Source of the DNA: Saprospiraceae bacterium
Lineage (GTDB): Bacteria; Bacteroidota; Bacteroidia; Chitinophagales; Saprospiraceae
Direction: 5' to 3'
NCBI GenBank assembly: GCA_007125435.1
Contig: SLDF01000303.1
Span: forward strand, 1-15,839
Length of the DNA: 15,839 nt
Shown: one piece after another, positions 1-7,545 of the stretch
How the letters are laid out: every line of letters starts with the position of its first letter
Position numbering within the stretch: position 1 is the stretch's first letter
The notes under the pieces: model-generated
Told to the model about the DNA's origin: nothing
What the model saw: the letters and a program-made list of their open reading frames with translations, nothing else
The model's database searches: none
Program-made: the position numbers and the translations under genes

Positions 1-23
1 GGGGGCGGCTCGGTTCCATCACT

Positions 24-50
24 ATCGGCTTGACGTTTAGTCAACCCGAT
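24..50. repeat. Inverted repeat / hairpin, with an alternative pairing arm at 67-76
   Basis: The arms 24-34 and 40-50 are complementary at 10 of 11 positions around a 5-nt GTTTA loop; the one mismatch is C29 against C45. The left arm (25-34, TCGGCTTGAC) also has a perfect 10-bp complement further on at 67-76 (GTCAAGCCGA), so two mutually exclusive foldings are possible. No T-run follows, so it is not an obvious intrinsic terminator. Confidence 0.5.
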
Positions 51-143
51 TGCTTCGCACCGTTCAGTCAAGCCGACACATCTGTGCTCCACTAACCATA
101 GATATATAGTTCATATCGCTTCTATCCCTCACGCAGTCGAGCA

Positions 144-168
144 GTTGTCGGTTGTCGGTTGTCGGTTG
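144..168. repeat. Short tandem repeat, heptamer GTTGTCG
   Basis: Three exact consecutive copies of GTTGTCG (144-150, 151-157, 158-164) are followed by a partial copy, GTTG. The unit length of seven equals that of the unrelated-sequence array at 573-649. It lies in non-coding DNA. Confidence 0.85.
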
Positions 169-217
169 CGTTTTACGGGTTATCGGGTATCAAAAGTTTA
201 ACGCTTCGCTGTTTAAT

Positions 218-271
218 GTTTGAGATACGCTGCGCTTTCTCAAACGTTTACGCTGCGATAGCGTTGCTATC
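218..271. repeat. Pair of adjacent hairpins
   Basis: Two perfect inverted repeats lie close together. GTTTGAGA (218-225) pairs with TCTCAAAC (238-245) over a 12-nt loop. GATAGC (257-262) pairs with GCTATC (266-271) over the 3-nt loop GTT. The flanks are rich in CGCTGCG/CGCTTCGC words like those in the structured spacer near 8500, suggesting a related class of intergenic repeat. Confidence 0.55.
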
Positions 272-430
272 TCCGCTGTTTAGGCTTGAAGATGATTGAT
301 AGCTTTCAAGTTTTATTGGTGGGTTCGGTCGAGTTGTTTTGTCACGATTTTTGCTTCTTTCAGCGCAAAAATAGCGCCAAAACATTTGGTGATAAATTTG
401 CAAACTGACGCCCTGCGCTATTAATATGTC

Positions 431-480
431 GCCTCTCTGAGGCTTGCAGATTGAGGCTCGCATCATAGAGGTAGCCTCAA
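431..480. repeat. Two consecutive hairpins built on the word GAGGC(T)
   Basis: GCCTC (431-435) pairs with GAGGC (439-443) over TCT. TTGAGGCT (451-458) then pairs perfectly with AGCCTCAA (473-480) over 14 nt. A third near-palindrome, with TGTGA at 485-489 and TCACA at 497-501, follows at once. The function is unknown. Confidence 0.5.
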
Positions 481-572
481 GTCCTGTGAATCATGATCAC
501 AAGGAAAATAATAATAACAAAAGCAAAGCAAATGACAAATAACCGACCAAATAGCTAGTCCTATCAGGCCGG

Positions 573-649
573 TAGTTAGTAGCTTGAGGCTTATAACTTG
601 AGGCTTGTAACTTGTAGCTTGAGGCTTGTAACTTGCAGCTTACAGCTCT
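573..649. repeat. Degenerate heptamer tandem array (about 11 units)
   Basis: From 573 to 649 the sequence reads in register as eleven 7-nt units. Most fit the pattern (T/A/C)(A/G)(A/G)CTT(G/A), for example TAGCTTG at 580 and 615, AGGCTTG at 601 and 622, and TAACTTG at 594, 608 and 629. The first unit (573-579) and the last (643-649) are the most diverged. The order of unit types is itself partly repeated (AGGCTTG followed by TAACTTG twice), which is what slippage or unequal exchange of a multi-unit block would give. It is non-coding. Confidence 0.8.
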
Positions 650-1028
650 GCCATAAATTCGAGTTCAAGTGCGATAAACGTGAGCAAATCAAACCGATTA
701 ACTTCAAAATAAAAAAAATCAGTAGCACGAACGGTGTGAGTTCCAAACTTTAACATCACAAATGACCTACCATAAGGCCAATTACCTAATAAAACAAACC
801 AACCTGCCCACAAGGCCAATAATCATGGTCATCTCAAAACCCTATAAATCATAGTTCAGACAATTAATAGCACCGTTCAGTCGCTCTCACGCAGCTAACG
901 CCAAAAAGATAAAAGAAACCCACGCTGGTAGATCAATGTTCATATTTTTTTACCAAAATCATGCTTTTAAGATATTTGTTTTTACTTTGTGGTCAAGCAA
1001 AAGGTTTATTACACGATGTGTATCAGCT

Positions 1029-1036
1029 TATTTTTG
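1029..1036 (+). promoter_or_regulatory. Candidate -7 promoter element for the first operon
   Basis: TATTTTTG matches the Bacteroidota -7 consensus TAnnTTTG exactly. It lies about 170 nt upstream of the start at 1206. No clear TTG -33 element lies 19-21 nt upstream, so support is weak; an 8-mer of this composition also occurs by chance in AT-rich DNA. Confidence 0.2.
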
Positions 1037-1205
1037 AGGATGACATTTTCCAATTGATCAAATGACTCCTTAATTATACACCCCAAAATGCATATGGATA
1101 AGAAAGACATCAACGGAAAAGCAATTCGGGCCCTTAGATGTTTATGAGCGCAAACTCAAACTATGCCACTTACTCTTGTAGTTTAATTAGTAGTTTAATA
1201 AAGGT

Positions 1206-4160
1206 ATGTTAAAACCGGGTGAACCTTTTAGAAGACTTGCGATAGCAGGCACTTTACTTTGGCTGGGCGTTATTGCTCTAGATTATTTTGTAAGATCTGA
1301 GCACCTGTTTTTAGCATTAGGCAACTTTAGATACAGTGCCGTACCCTTTCTTCAAATCTTCATTCTCGGCGGTATCGCTTTTTTGATATTTGTCAAAAAG
1401 CCTATGTCATGGACATCATTAACAATAAAGTCTTTTCGGCCTATTTACTTATATCCGGCTGTAGTACTGTCTATGGTTATTATCTTGTATGTATTAGGTA
1501 GTATAAACCGGGTAAGTATTGATTGGTCCGGCTTTCTAAGCCACCTTATAAAAGTTCATGGTATATTATGCTTATTTGTTTTATGCTCTTATGGTATTGG
1601 TAGGTCAATATTGGCATTATTGAAGTGGCCTTCATTCGATAATCCGGGCTTCTTTATCAGTTTAGCTTTCGGATGGTTGGTATTAGGTTCAGTGCTCTTT
1701 GCTTTAGGTCTAATAGGGGTATTAACAACTCTGGCTGCATGGCTCTTATTATTGTCCGGTCTTGCTTTGGGCTTTGGACCCATAAAGCAACTGGTATTAA
1801 AATCGTGGCTTACGACAACAAAGCCAGTCAAGCTTAAGACAATAAACTTCTTACTGGTTTTGCTTGGTGTTTTTCTGGTAGCGATTAACTGTCTAAATAC
1901 CTTTAGCCCTGTTCCATTAGGGTTTGACTCCCTTAATCTCTACATGAATATTTCAAAGCTGATTAGTGATCAGTCTTCTTTAGTAAGTGGATATCAGCCA
2001 TACAATTGGTCACTCATGTCAAGTTTAGGATACTTATTGGCCGGTAATAATGCTTTGGCCTTGCACATCAGCAATATACCCGGCTTGATTTCTCTGTTTT
2101 TAATCTACAAACTAAGCAGGCTTTTTTTAAATATTAATTGGTCTCTTTTCTCAGCTGTAGCTTATCTCAGCCTGCCGGTCATCATGTGGCAAAGCGCATT
2201 TGAAGGTAAGGTTGATCTGGCTGCACTGTTTTTTGGTCTAACCATCATTCTAGTCATACTCCAATATTATAGAGATGATAAATCTCTAAGTGTCAATAAC
2301 GAACTAAAAACCTGGGCTGCTCTAGGCCTATTGTGTGGCTATATGGTAGGTATTAAGCTAACTGCAGTTACCGCAGTATTTGTATTATGCATTTTTTATT
2401 TTTATCAGCGACGGGGTAAATGGGCTGCATGGGCTTCAGGTTTTTGGTTATGTGCACTTATTTTTTGGGCTGAGCTATACCATTTCGCTGCTTTTGAGGT
2501 GACCGCACTTGAAAAATACCTCTTGGTATCTGCGACAGCTATCTTTGGTCTCATCTTTACTTTTTGGTCAATTAAACGGCAAGGTGTACCCAAGATCAAG
2601 GTTTTTACACCACTTTTGGTTTTGGGCCTTAGCTTTGGTATCTTATTTATGCCCTGGGCGATAAAAAACACATTAGAACATGGAACTATAGGCCTCAGTA
2701 ATCTTATAGAAGGCAAAAGTGCCCTTGAACCTTTGTCAAAAAAAGACCTCGGTATTCCGCAGCCTTCTAATATGGCTTTTATAGAACGAAATAGTGTACC
2801 AGATGTACATTTAACTCAAGAGGAAACATTAGAGGCCTCAGCAAAATATGAAGAAATCCGAAGGTATCTTGGTTATGAAGGGGGAGTGATGCGTTTCATA
2901 TCACTGCCTTACGACATATCCATGAAAACCAATGTCAAAATGTGGGGTGGATATCCCGGAATCATGTTAATACTCATTTTACCATTGCTGGTATTTTCTT
3001 TTCATGCCGGACAAAAGCGCCATATTATTTTCAAGTGGCTGATCATCTGGCTTTGGCTAATCATATCTGTATGGTCTGCTACCGTCGGCTCACAGATGTT
3101 AAGCTATAAAGAGGCTGTAGCCATCATGGAAGAGGGTATATTAACGGCAGACGGTAATATACTTTCTGGTCTTACTCCATTTTATCTCACGGTGATGAAG
3201 CCATTACTATTTTTAGGTAGCCTATTAAGCGCATTAAACATATGGTTGACATCGGGAACTGACGGCATTAGCCTTTTATACACTTTGCTTTTCATACCTG
3301 TATTCTACTATGTTTTTAAAGACGTATTATCTAATCGGAATAAAACCGAGAAGGCGTTTGCGTTTTTATTGTTTTGGTATTTTGTGTTTTGGCTATTGCT
3401 TTCAAGTGGTATCATTTGGTATGGTCTTGTAGGCCTGAGTCTTGCGCCTATGTTATTGACAATGCTTTTTTTTAGCAACAAAGACAGTATCTACTCTGCA
3501 TCACGCTGGGTAAAAAGTGCTGTTGGTGTCGTTCTGGCTTTATGGTTTGTTTTACTCGTCCCGTTCAGACTATCACCAATGGAATTAAACACGCTGGAAA
3601 AGAGTGTTATTAACTTTGACCAGGTCATTCCTCTACAAACTTTACAATATGCTTCCGGTGAATTTAACACCGACGAGGCAGCCAGATATATCTTCAATAA
3701 CGAGACAAACATCATCATTAATGAGCTCAATTCAAACCCCAATGCCAAGGTTTTAAATATAGCTACCTTTTTAAAGTTTTTCATAAAAAACAATAACAAG
3801 AGGCTATACAAGGACGATCAATTGGATTTATTTGCAGCCTTATGGAAAAGCACCAATAACAGTAAAGTTGCTACAGCCTCTAAATTGAAAAAAGCCGGAC
3901 TAGACTATTTATTAATAGGCCTTGATGCGCCCACATTAGACAATACGCCGGACAAGACACTCATAAGGAAGTTTGAAGGGCTAATGCAGTTTTTGTATGA
4001 TAATCCTTATGTTGAATTGATTAGTACGGATAGGTACGTAGTAGACCCTAACGGACCGATGATGGTCAACATTAATGGACAGCAAGTCAGGGTTAGTGCC
4101 AATATTTTTGGTAGACAAGTCGCGCAAAATGGTAAATTAGCGCTTATAAAACTGAAATGA
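1206..4160 (+). CDS. Large multi-spanning membrane glycosyltransferase, GT-C fold (GT39/ArnT-like)
   Basis: 984-residue integral membrane protein. Hydrophobic segments lie near residues 11-28, 47-63, 80-99, 118-138, 149-190, 213-230, 290-305, 338-353, 370-400, 440-455, 466-485 and again between about 590 and 780. A soluble tail (about 790-984) follows, probably periplasmic. Features typical of GT-C enzymes that use polyprenyl-phosphate sugars are an acidic residue in the first large loop (GFDSLNLY, D241), GKVDLA (334-339), GIKLT (382-386) and PWAIKNTLEHG (483-493). In such families the sugar is transferred on the outer face of the inner membrane; the acceptor here is unknown. The preceding 1.2 kb has no gene, so it probably opens the operon. 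Its stop overlaps the next gene's start by four bases (ATGA), which fits joint action with the DPM1-like GT2. It is longer than usual for the family because of the C-terminal domain. A polymerase or ligase role cannot be excluded. Confidence 0.8.
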   Translation: MLKPGEPFRRLAIAGTLLWLGVIALDYFVRSEHLFLALGNFRYSAVPFLQIFILGGIAFLIFVKKPMSWTSLTIKSFRPIYLYPAVVLSMVIILYVLGSINRVSIDWSGFLSHLIKVHGILCLFVLCSYGIGRSILALLKWPSFDNPGFFISLAFGWLVLGSVLFALGLIGVLTTLAAWLLLLSGLALGFGPIKQLVLKSWLTTTKPVKLKTINFLLVLLGVFLVAINCLNTFSPVPLGFDSLNLYMNISKLISDQSSLVSGYQPYNWSLMSSLGYLLAGNNALALHISNIPGLISLFLIYKLSRLFLNINWSLFSAVAYLSLPVIMWQSAFEGKVDLAALFFGLTIILVILQYYRDDKSLSVNNELKTWAALGLLCGYMVGIKLTAVTAVFVLCIFYFYQRRGKWAAWASGFWLCALIFWAELYHFAAFEVTALEKYLLVSATAIFGLIFTFWSIKRQGVPKIKVFTPLLVLGLSFGILFMPWAIKNTLEHGTIGLSNLIEGKSALEPLSKKDLGIPQPSNMAFIERNSVPDVHLTQEETLEASAKYEEIRRYLGYEGGVMRFISLPYDISMKTNVKMWGGYPGIMLILILPLLVFSFHAGQKRHIIFKWLIIWLWLIISVWSATVGSQMLSYKEAVAIMEEGILTADGNILSGLTPFYLTVMKPLLFLGSLLSALNIWLTSGTDGISLLYTLLFIPVFYYVFKDVLSNRNKTEKAFAFLLFWYFVFWLLLSSGIIWYGLVGLSLAPMLLTMLFFSNKDSIYSASRWVKSAVGVVLALWFVLLVPFRLSPMELNTLEKSVINFDQVIPLQTLQYASGEFNTDEAARYIFNNETNIIINELNSNPNAKVLNIATFLKFFIKNNNKRLYKDDQLDLFAALWKSTNNSKVATASKLKKAGLDYLLIGLDAPTLDNTPDKTLIRKFEGLMQFLYDNPYVELISTDRYVVDPNGPMMVNINGQQVRVSANIFGRQVAQNGKLALIKLK

Positions 4161-4864
4161 CAAGCATGCTCACCATGGATAAAGATGCTGTATTAATTAT
4201 TATCCCTGTCTACAATGAGTCTAAAAGGGTGGGCCAAGTCATAGAGTCTGTTATCGATTTAGGTTTTAAGAACATCCTTGTGGTAGATGATGGCAGCATA
4301 GATCAGACTCAAAAAGAACTAAATAAACACCCGGTCATGGTACTGAGCCATATCATCAACAGAGGTGTAGGCGCTGCAACAGAAACCGGCCTTGAGTTCT
4401 TTAGGAGAAGTAGACAATACCTCTTGGCCGTTACCATTGACGGTGATATGCAGCACAGTCCGGAAGACATAGGGCATATGATTTCCCAACATATGGAGCA
4501 AAATGCTGAACTCACAATGGGCAATCGCTTTCTGCAAAAGTCCAATTCCATCCCCTGGACAAGAAAGTTGTATAACCTCATTGCAGATATAGTAACGAGT
4601 ATTATGAGCATGTCCATTGTCAGAGATTCACAATCGGGCTTTAAAGTCTGGAGCCGACAAGCTGCCGTCCTAATCCATATAGATCAAAATGGATATGAGT
4701 TTTGCAGTGAAGTCGCCATAAAGGCCCACCAACATAAACTTAAAATCATACAAGTACCAATAAGCGTCACCTACAACAAGGACGTCAAAGGCAAAGGCCA
4801 AAACTTAAAAGAGGGGGTCAAAACTTTTTTTAACCTCATTCACCACTTCATTTTTAAACACTAA
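4157..4864 (+). CDS. GT2 family glycosyltransferase, DPM1-like (polyprenyl-phosphate sugar synthase)
   Basis: 235-residue soluble GT-A enzyme. The N-terminus carries IIIPVYNE (14-21) and VVDDGS (42-47), the nucleotide-binding part of GT2. DGD at 95-97, in TIDGDMQHSPEDI, is the metal-binding DxD-type motif, and DSQSGF (157-162) is the usual DPM1/Alg5-like acceptor-side motif. Family members move a sugar from a nucleotide donor onto polyprenyl phosphate at the cytoplasmic face. There is no C-terminal membrane domain, unlike ArnC or GtrB, so the small membrane protein encoded next may anchor it. The ATG at 4157 overlaps the upstream stop (ATGA); a start at Met7 (4175) is possible, since the conserved part begins after it. 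The sugar cannot be told from sequence. Confidence 0.9.
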   Translation: MTSMLTMDKDAVLIIIPVYNESKRVGQVIESVIDLGFKNILVVDDGSIDQTQKELNKHPVMVLSHIINRGVGAATETGLEFFRRSRQYLLAVTIDGDMQHSPEDIGHMISQHMEQNAELTMGNRFLQKSNSIPWTRKLYNLIADIVTSIMSMSIVRDSQSGFKVWSRQAAVLIHIDQNGYEFCSEVAIKAHQHKLKIIQVPISVTYNKDVKGKGQNLKEGVKTFFNLIHHFIFKH

Positions 4865-4876
4865 AAAACCAAACCG

Positions 4877-5224
4877 ATGGAAATTTACCAAATCATCGTC
4901 CCCGGTATCAGCATAGTGTCTGTCATTTATATGATCCGACAAAACACCTCTGGCAACAGTACACTTTTTGAAACACTATTTTGGGTTATTATTTGGTTGT
5001 CTATCGGTCTTCTTGCTGTATTTCCTGATACCATAACCTATTTTATGTCTTCCCTTCTTGGTATTAAAAGCAATGTAAATACCGCTATTTTTATGGGGCT
5101 TGCCATTTCGATACTGATTCACTTTCGCACATTTGCTGTTATAAAAAAACAGAATAAGGCATTGACAGACCTGGTGAGAAGATTAGCTCTCAATCAAGGT
5201 CCCAAACAAAACACATCTTCGTGA
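4877..5224 (+). CDS. DUF2304-like small membrane protein
   Basis: 115 residues with three hydrophobic segments (about 4-20, 33-50 and 68-86) and a charged C-terminal tail containing ALTDLVRRLAL, likely a short amphipathic helix on the cytoplasmic side. Size, topology and this tail fit the DUF2304 family, which is often encoded beside DPM1-like GT2 genes. The gene starts 12 nt after the GT2 stop, and its own stop overlaps the next start by four bases (GTGA). I infer a role as membrane partner or anchor of the GT2; the biochemical function of the family is not established. The family call rests on topology and neighbourhood more than on a diagnostic motif. Confidence 0.75.
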   Translation: MEIYQIIVPGISIVSVIYMIRQNTSGNSTLFETLFWVIIWLSIGLLAVFPDTITYFMSSLLGIKSNVNTAIFMGLAISILIHFRTFAVIKKQNKALTDLVRRLALNQGPKQNTSS

Positions 5225-6315
5225 ATATCTTGTTCATTGTCGAGCATTACTATCCTTATATTGGAGGTGCCGAAAACCTCTGGAAAAGCTTGTCCGAGTC
5301 TTTGGTGAAGGCAGACCATACGGTCACTGTTTTGACCACTCGTTTTGACTCATCTTTACCGACATCTGAAACCATCAATGGTGTAAGTGTTCACAGAGTA
5401 AATGTGCGCTCGAGATACCTCTTTACGGCTATAGCTGTTTTTAAAGCCGTGAAGTTGGCTAAGCGTGCAGATATTATACATACTGCCTCCTATAATGCTG
5501 CGATTCCTGCATTTGTATCCGCTAAAATCAGAAAAATACCATGTGTCATTACTTTTCATGAGTTGTGGGGAAGGCTTTGGCTGTCACTGCCCTTCATGTC
5601 AAAGTGGAAGTTACGACTGTTCTACATTTTTGAATCTATGATTCGACGGCTTCCTTTTCATGTTTTTGTAGCTGTGTCACAGTTTACTGGTCAAAGTCTA
5701 ATGGCAGCCGGTGTCCCCAAAAGTAGGGTTAAGGTTATCTATAATGGCATTGATTATGACACGTTTAAAAATGTGAACCATAGCCCTACGGATACTTTCA
5801 CCTGTTGTTTTATAGGAAGGCCCGGCATTTCAAAAGGTATAGATGTTCTTTTAGAGGGGCTTTCGATCTATGCCGCGAACAGCAACAATAAACAGGTACA
5901 CTTGAAAATGATCACGTCTAAAAAGCCCAAGTCCATTTTCAATCAGATCAAGTCGCTAGTTCGATCATATGGACTGGGGCCATACATTTCATTTCATCAC
6001 GAACTCAACCGGGCAGATCTATTACAAGAAATGACAACCTCTCATTGCGTGATTATTCCTTCGTATAGTGAGGGCTTCTGTTATGTGGCTGCAGAAAGTG
6101 TAGCATGTGATATTCCCATCATTTCTTCTGCACGGGGCGCATTAACAGAAACGGTGAGTGGCAAGTTTATTGAAATGTCAGCGCTGACCGGTGAAGCTTT
6201 GGCAGACGCACTTGTAAAAGCGTCACAAGACAACTATAATACCAAACCTAAGAAGCACTTTCATCTCAGGGACACCGTAGATAATTATATATCCCTATAC
6301 AAGACCTTATTGTGA
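5221..6315 (+). CDS. GT4 family glycosyltransferase
   Basis: 364-residue GT-B enzyme. The N-terminal acceptor domain opens with NILFIVEHYYPYIGGAE, whose glycine-rich GGAE (15-18) is characteristic of GT4. VIYNGID (172-178) precedes the C-terminal nucleotide-sugar domain, which carries the EX7E pair E284/E292 in EGFCYVAAE. Members retain anomeric configuration and add one sugar from a nucleotide donor to a lipid-linked or growing glycan in the cytoplasm. The start is GTG at 5221, overlapping the upstream TGA stop, so translation is probably coupled. It closes the first operon: only 2 bp separate it from the stop of the opposing gene, and I see no terminator hairpin between them. Donor and acceptor are unknown. 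Confidence 0.9.
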   Translation: MNILFIVEHYYPYIGGAENLWKSLSESLVKADHTVTVLTTRFDSSLPTSETINGVSVHRVNVRSRYLFTAIAVFKAVKLAKRADIIHTASYNAAIPAFVSAKIRKIPCVITFHELWGRLWLSLPFMSKWKLRLFYIFESMIRRLPFHVFVAVSQFTGQSLMAAGVPKSRVKVIYNGIDYDTFKNVNHSPTDTFTCCFIGRPGISKGIDVLLEGLSIYAANSNNKQVHLKMITSKKPKSIFNQIKSLVRSYGLGPYISFHHELNRADLLQEMTTSHCVIIPSYSEGFCYVAAESVACDIPIISSARGALTETVSGKFIEMSALTGEALADALVKASQDNYNTKPKKHFHLRDTVDNYISLYKTLL

Positions 6316-6317
6316 CC

Positions 6318-7352
6318 TCACCTATGGACCAAACCGGGAAAGTGCGTCTGCCATAGATCATCTACCTGGTCTACCAGCTCAATTAAGGCTTTCCTCTCAT
6401 TGTCTATCATGTGGTTTTTGGTGATTTCTGTAGCCTGAGATATGATCTTTTTACGATCAGAAGCGGTCATTTTCAAAGCTTGTTCTATGGCTTCCATTAT
6501 ACGCTCTTCGTTATATTCCGGCATGAGACATGTCTTTTCGTGAATGCAAAAATCTACATTACCGACAGCAAAGGGACAAATGACCAGCTTTTGCAAGACC
6601 ATCGCTTCTAAAGCAGGCAGATAGAAACCTTCAGCACCTTTATTTGCTTCTAATGGCAAACAAACAACTATTGATGCACTATTGACAAGATCAAGAAAGT
6701 CATTTCGAGTAGGCAGCTTAGGTGGCACCTGTAGCTTTATGTTTAGGTTTCTGGCCTTGATGAAGCTTTTCCACCGCAGCTTTCTGTATAGCCTCTTGGC
6801 TAAGGGCGGATTTTTTAAACCAACAATTAGAACATCTACGTTGGGCATATCATTGATTGCCGGAAAATCTGCCGGATCCACGGCATCAGGGATGACAAAA
6901 ACAGGACCATTGACGCCATATTCATCCAGAAGTTTTTTGCTCAATGAACTTTTGGTAATGCGTATTGCCGGATGCTGCAAATAGGCATGCCTCTTATCCT
7001 CAGGCCTGATATGTCTGGGGTGGGCAATGTTTACAATCGGTGTTGGTGGCTTGATTCGATCAGCAGGACTGAGAATCATCCAGTCTACTCCCGCAAAAAA
7101 CATAATATCATTAAGGGCAGGTGTCCACTCTTTTATCTCGTCACTGCTTTCTTTATACCTGTGCCATACATTACCCGGATTGTCAAACCAAACTGTTTGG
7201 GGATTGAAAAACACCTTTGGAACAAACTTTTTAGAAGCCCTTAAGTGCTCAAAGCTATCTCTTACTTTTATTTGGCCTCCACTTGTCCCTCCATTATATA
7301 CTGTGAAGTACCGGTGAAATAATACCCTCCTACTTGTATTTTCTTTTGTCAA
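6318..7352 (-). CDS. GT-B glycosyltransferase (GT4-like)
   Basis: 344 residues, minus strand. The N-terminal half is weakly conserved but has NGGTSGGQIKVRDSF (20-34), which resembles the glycine-rich acceptor-domain start of GT-B enzymes. VIPDAVDP (153-160) marks the domain junction. The C-terminal half carries the EX7E pair E241/E249 in EGFYLPALE, followed by VICPFAVGNVDF, the usual donor-site region. The start must be TTG at 7352: reading upstream in frame, a TAG stop comes six codons before it with no ATG or GTG between. The gene is convergent with the preceding GT4 (2 bp between stops) and divergent from the methyltransferase gene (193 bp), so it is regulated separately from both. It probably adds another sugar to the same glycan (inference). 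Confidence 0.82.
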   Translation of the reverse strand: MTKENTSRRVLFHRYFTVYNGGTSGGQIKVRDSFEHLRASKKFVPKVFFNPQTVWFDNPGNVWHRYKESSDEIKEWTPALNDIMFFAGVDWMILSPADRIKPPTPIVNIAHPRHIRPEDKRHAYLQHPAIRITKSSLSKKLLDEYGVNGPVFVIPDAVDPADFPAINDMPNVDVLIVGLKNPPLAKRLYRKLRWKSFIKARNLNIKLQVPPKLPTRNDFLDLVNSASIVVCLPLEANKGAEGFYLPALEAMVLQKLVICPFAVGNVDFCIHEKTCLMPEYNEERIMEAIEQALKMTASDRKKIISQATEITKNHMIDNERKALIELVDQVDDLWQTHFPGLVHR

Positions 7353-7455
7353 GTTAACTTGTTTTGCCGACTAGTTTGTTAATATTGTTGTATCAAACAT
7401 CTTTTTCAGTTAGATTGTGCGATAGACTTTTGTCGTGAACCTTTATCGTTATTTT

Positions 7456-7495
7456 AACCCTAATTACGAATTTCTAATGCATAATTCGGGTTTAA
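7456..7495. repeat. 40-bp interspersed repeat, copy 1
   Basis: This copy shares 35 of 40 bases with 9984-10023. Both begin AACC and end GGGTTTAA, so the outer AACC/GGTT bases form a short inverted repeat. The conserved interior is ATTACGAATTT, two variable pyrimidines, then AATGCATAAT with its self-complementary ATGCAT core. It lies upstream of the methyltransferase gene. Whether it is a miniature transposable element, a protein-binding site or an RNA element is unknown. Confidence 0.8.
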
Positions 7496-7518
7496 GGCTG
7501 CAAAAAAGTATATTTCAA

Positions 7519-7530
7519 AATTCGGGTTAA
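7519..7530 (+). repeat. 12-bp inverted repeat, left copy (AATTCGGGTTAA)
   Basis: AATTCGGGTTAA here is the exact reverse complement of TTAACCCGAATT at 8351-8362, and the two bracket the methyltransferase gene. The word is also the right-hand end of the 40-bp repeat (AATTCGGGTTTAA in copy 1), so it may be a degenerate half of that element. Confidence 0.65.
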
Positions 7531-7545
7531 TGTGACTACTAGCTT

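Larger units (their letters stand above)
1..1205. other. Long gene-free, repeat-rich region
   Basis: I see no convincing gene in these 1.2 kb. The only minus-strand open frame of any length (248-466) runs across hairpins and low-complexity repeats, and its product resembles no protein family I know. The stretch holds several hairpins (24-50, 218-245, 257-271, 431-443, 451-480), a heptamer tandem array at 144-168, a second heptamer array at 573-649, and two dispersed copies of a short block (57-69 and 870-882). From about 650 to 1205 the sequence is plain AT-rich DNA, presumably including the promoter and leader of the operon that starts at 1206. No tRNA or rRNA signature was recognised. Confidence 0.7.
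7353..7545. promoter_or_regulatory. Divergent intergenic region between glycosyltransferase and methyltransferase genes
   Basis: This 193-bp AT-rich spacer must hold the promoters of both divergent genes. It contains one copy of the 40-bp repeat (7456-7495) and a half-site AATTCGGGTTAA at 7519-7530. TATATTTC at 7509-7516 is one base away from the -7 consensus TAnnTTTG and sits about 30 nt upstream of the methyltransferase start. No exact consensus promoter was found for either gene. Confidence 0.4.

Noticed and set aside
24..76. Possible integron attC site
   Set aside because: The inverted arms lack the RYYYAAC/GTTRRRY core pair in the right places, and there is no integrase or cassette array.
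248..466. Minus-strand open frame of 72 codons
   Set aside because: It crosses several hairpins and repeat words, has no recognisable domain, and lies in a spacer whose other frames are full of stops. I treat it as chance.
485..501. CRP-like palindrome TGTGA/TCACA
   Set aside because: The spacer is 7 nt, not the 6 nt of the CRP site, there is no gene close by to regulate, and it forms part of a run of hairpins.
573..649. CRISPR array
   Set aside because: Units are 7 nt and contiguous, with no unique spacers of 26-40 nt and no cas genes.
1179..1199. 9-bp direct repeat TAGTTTAAT just upstream of the first operon's start
   Set aside because: Two copies (1179-1187, 1191-1199) in AT-rich leader DNA; could be an operator but could easily be chance, so not listed as a feature.
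6313..6320. Terminator between the convergent glycosyltransferase genes
   Set aside because: Only 2 bp separate the stops and no hairpin with a T-run is visible on either strand.
6682..7317. Plus-strand open frames opposite the minus-strand glycosyltransferase
   Set aside because: They lie wholly inside a gene with clear GT-B motifs on the other strand and have no family features.
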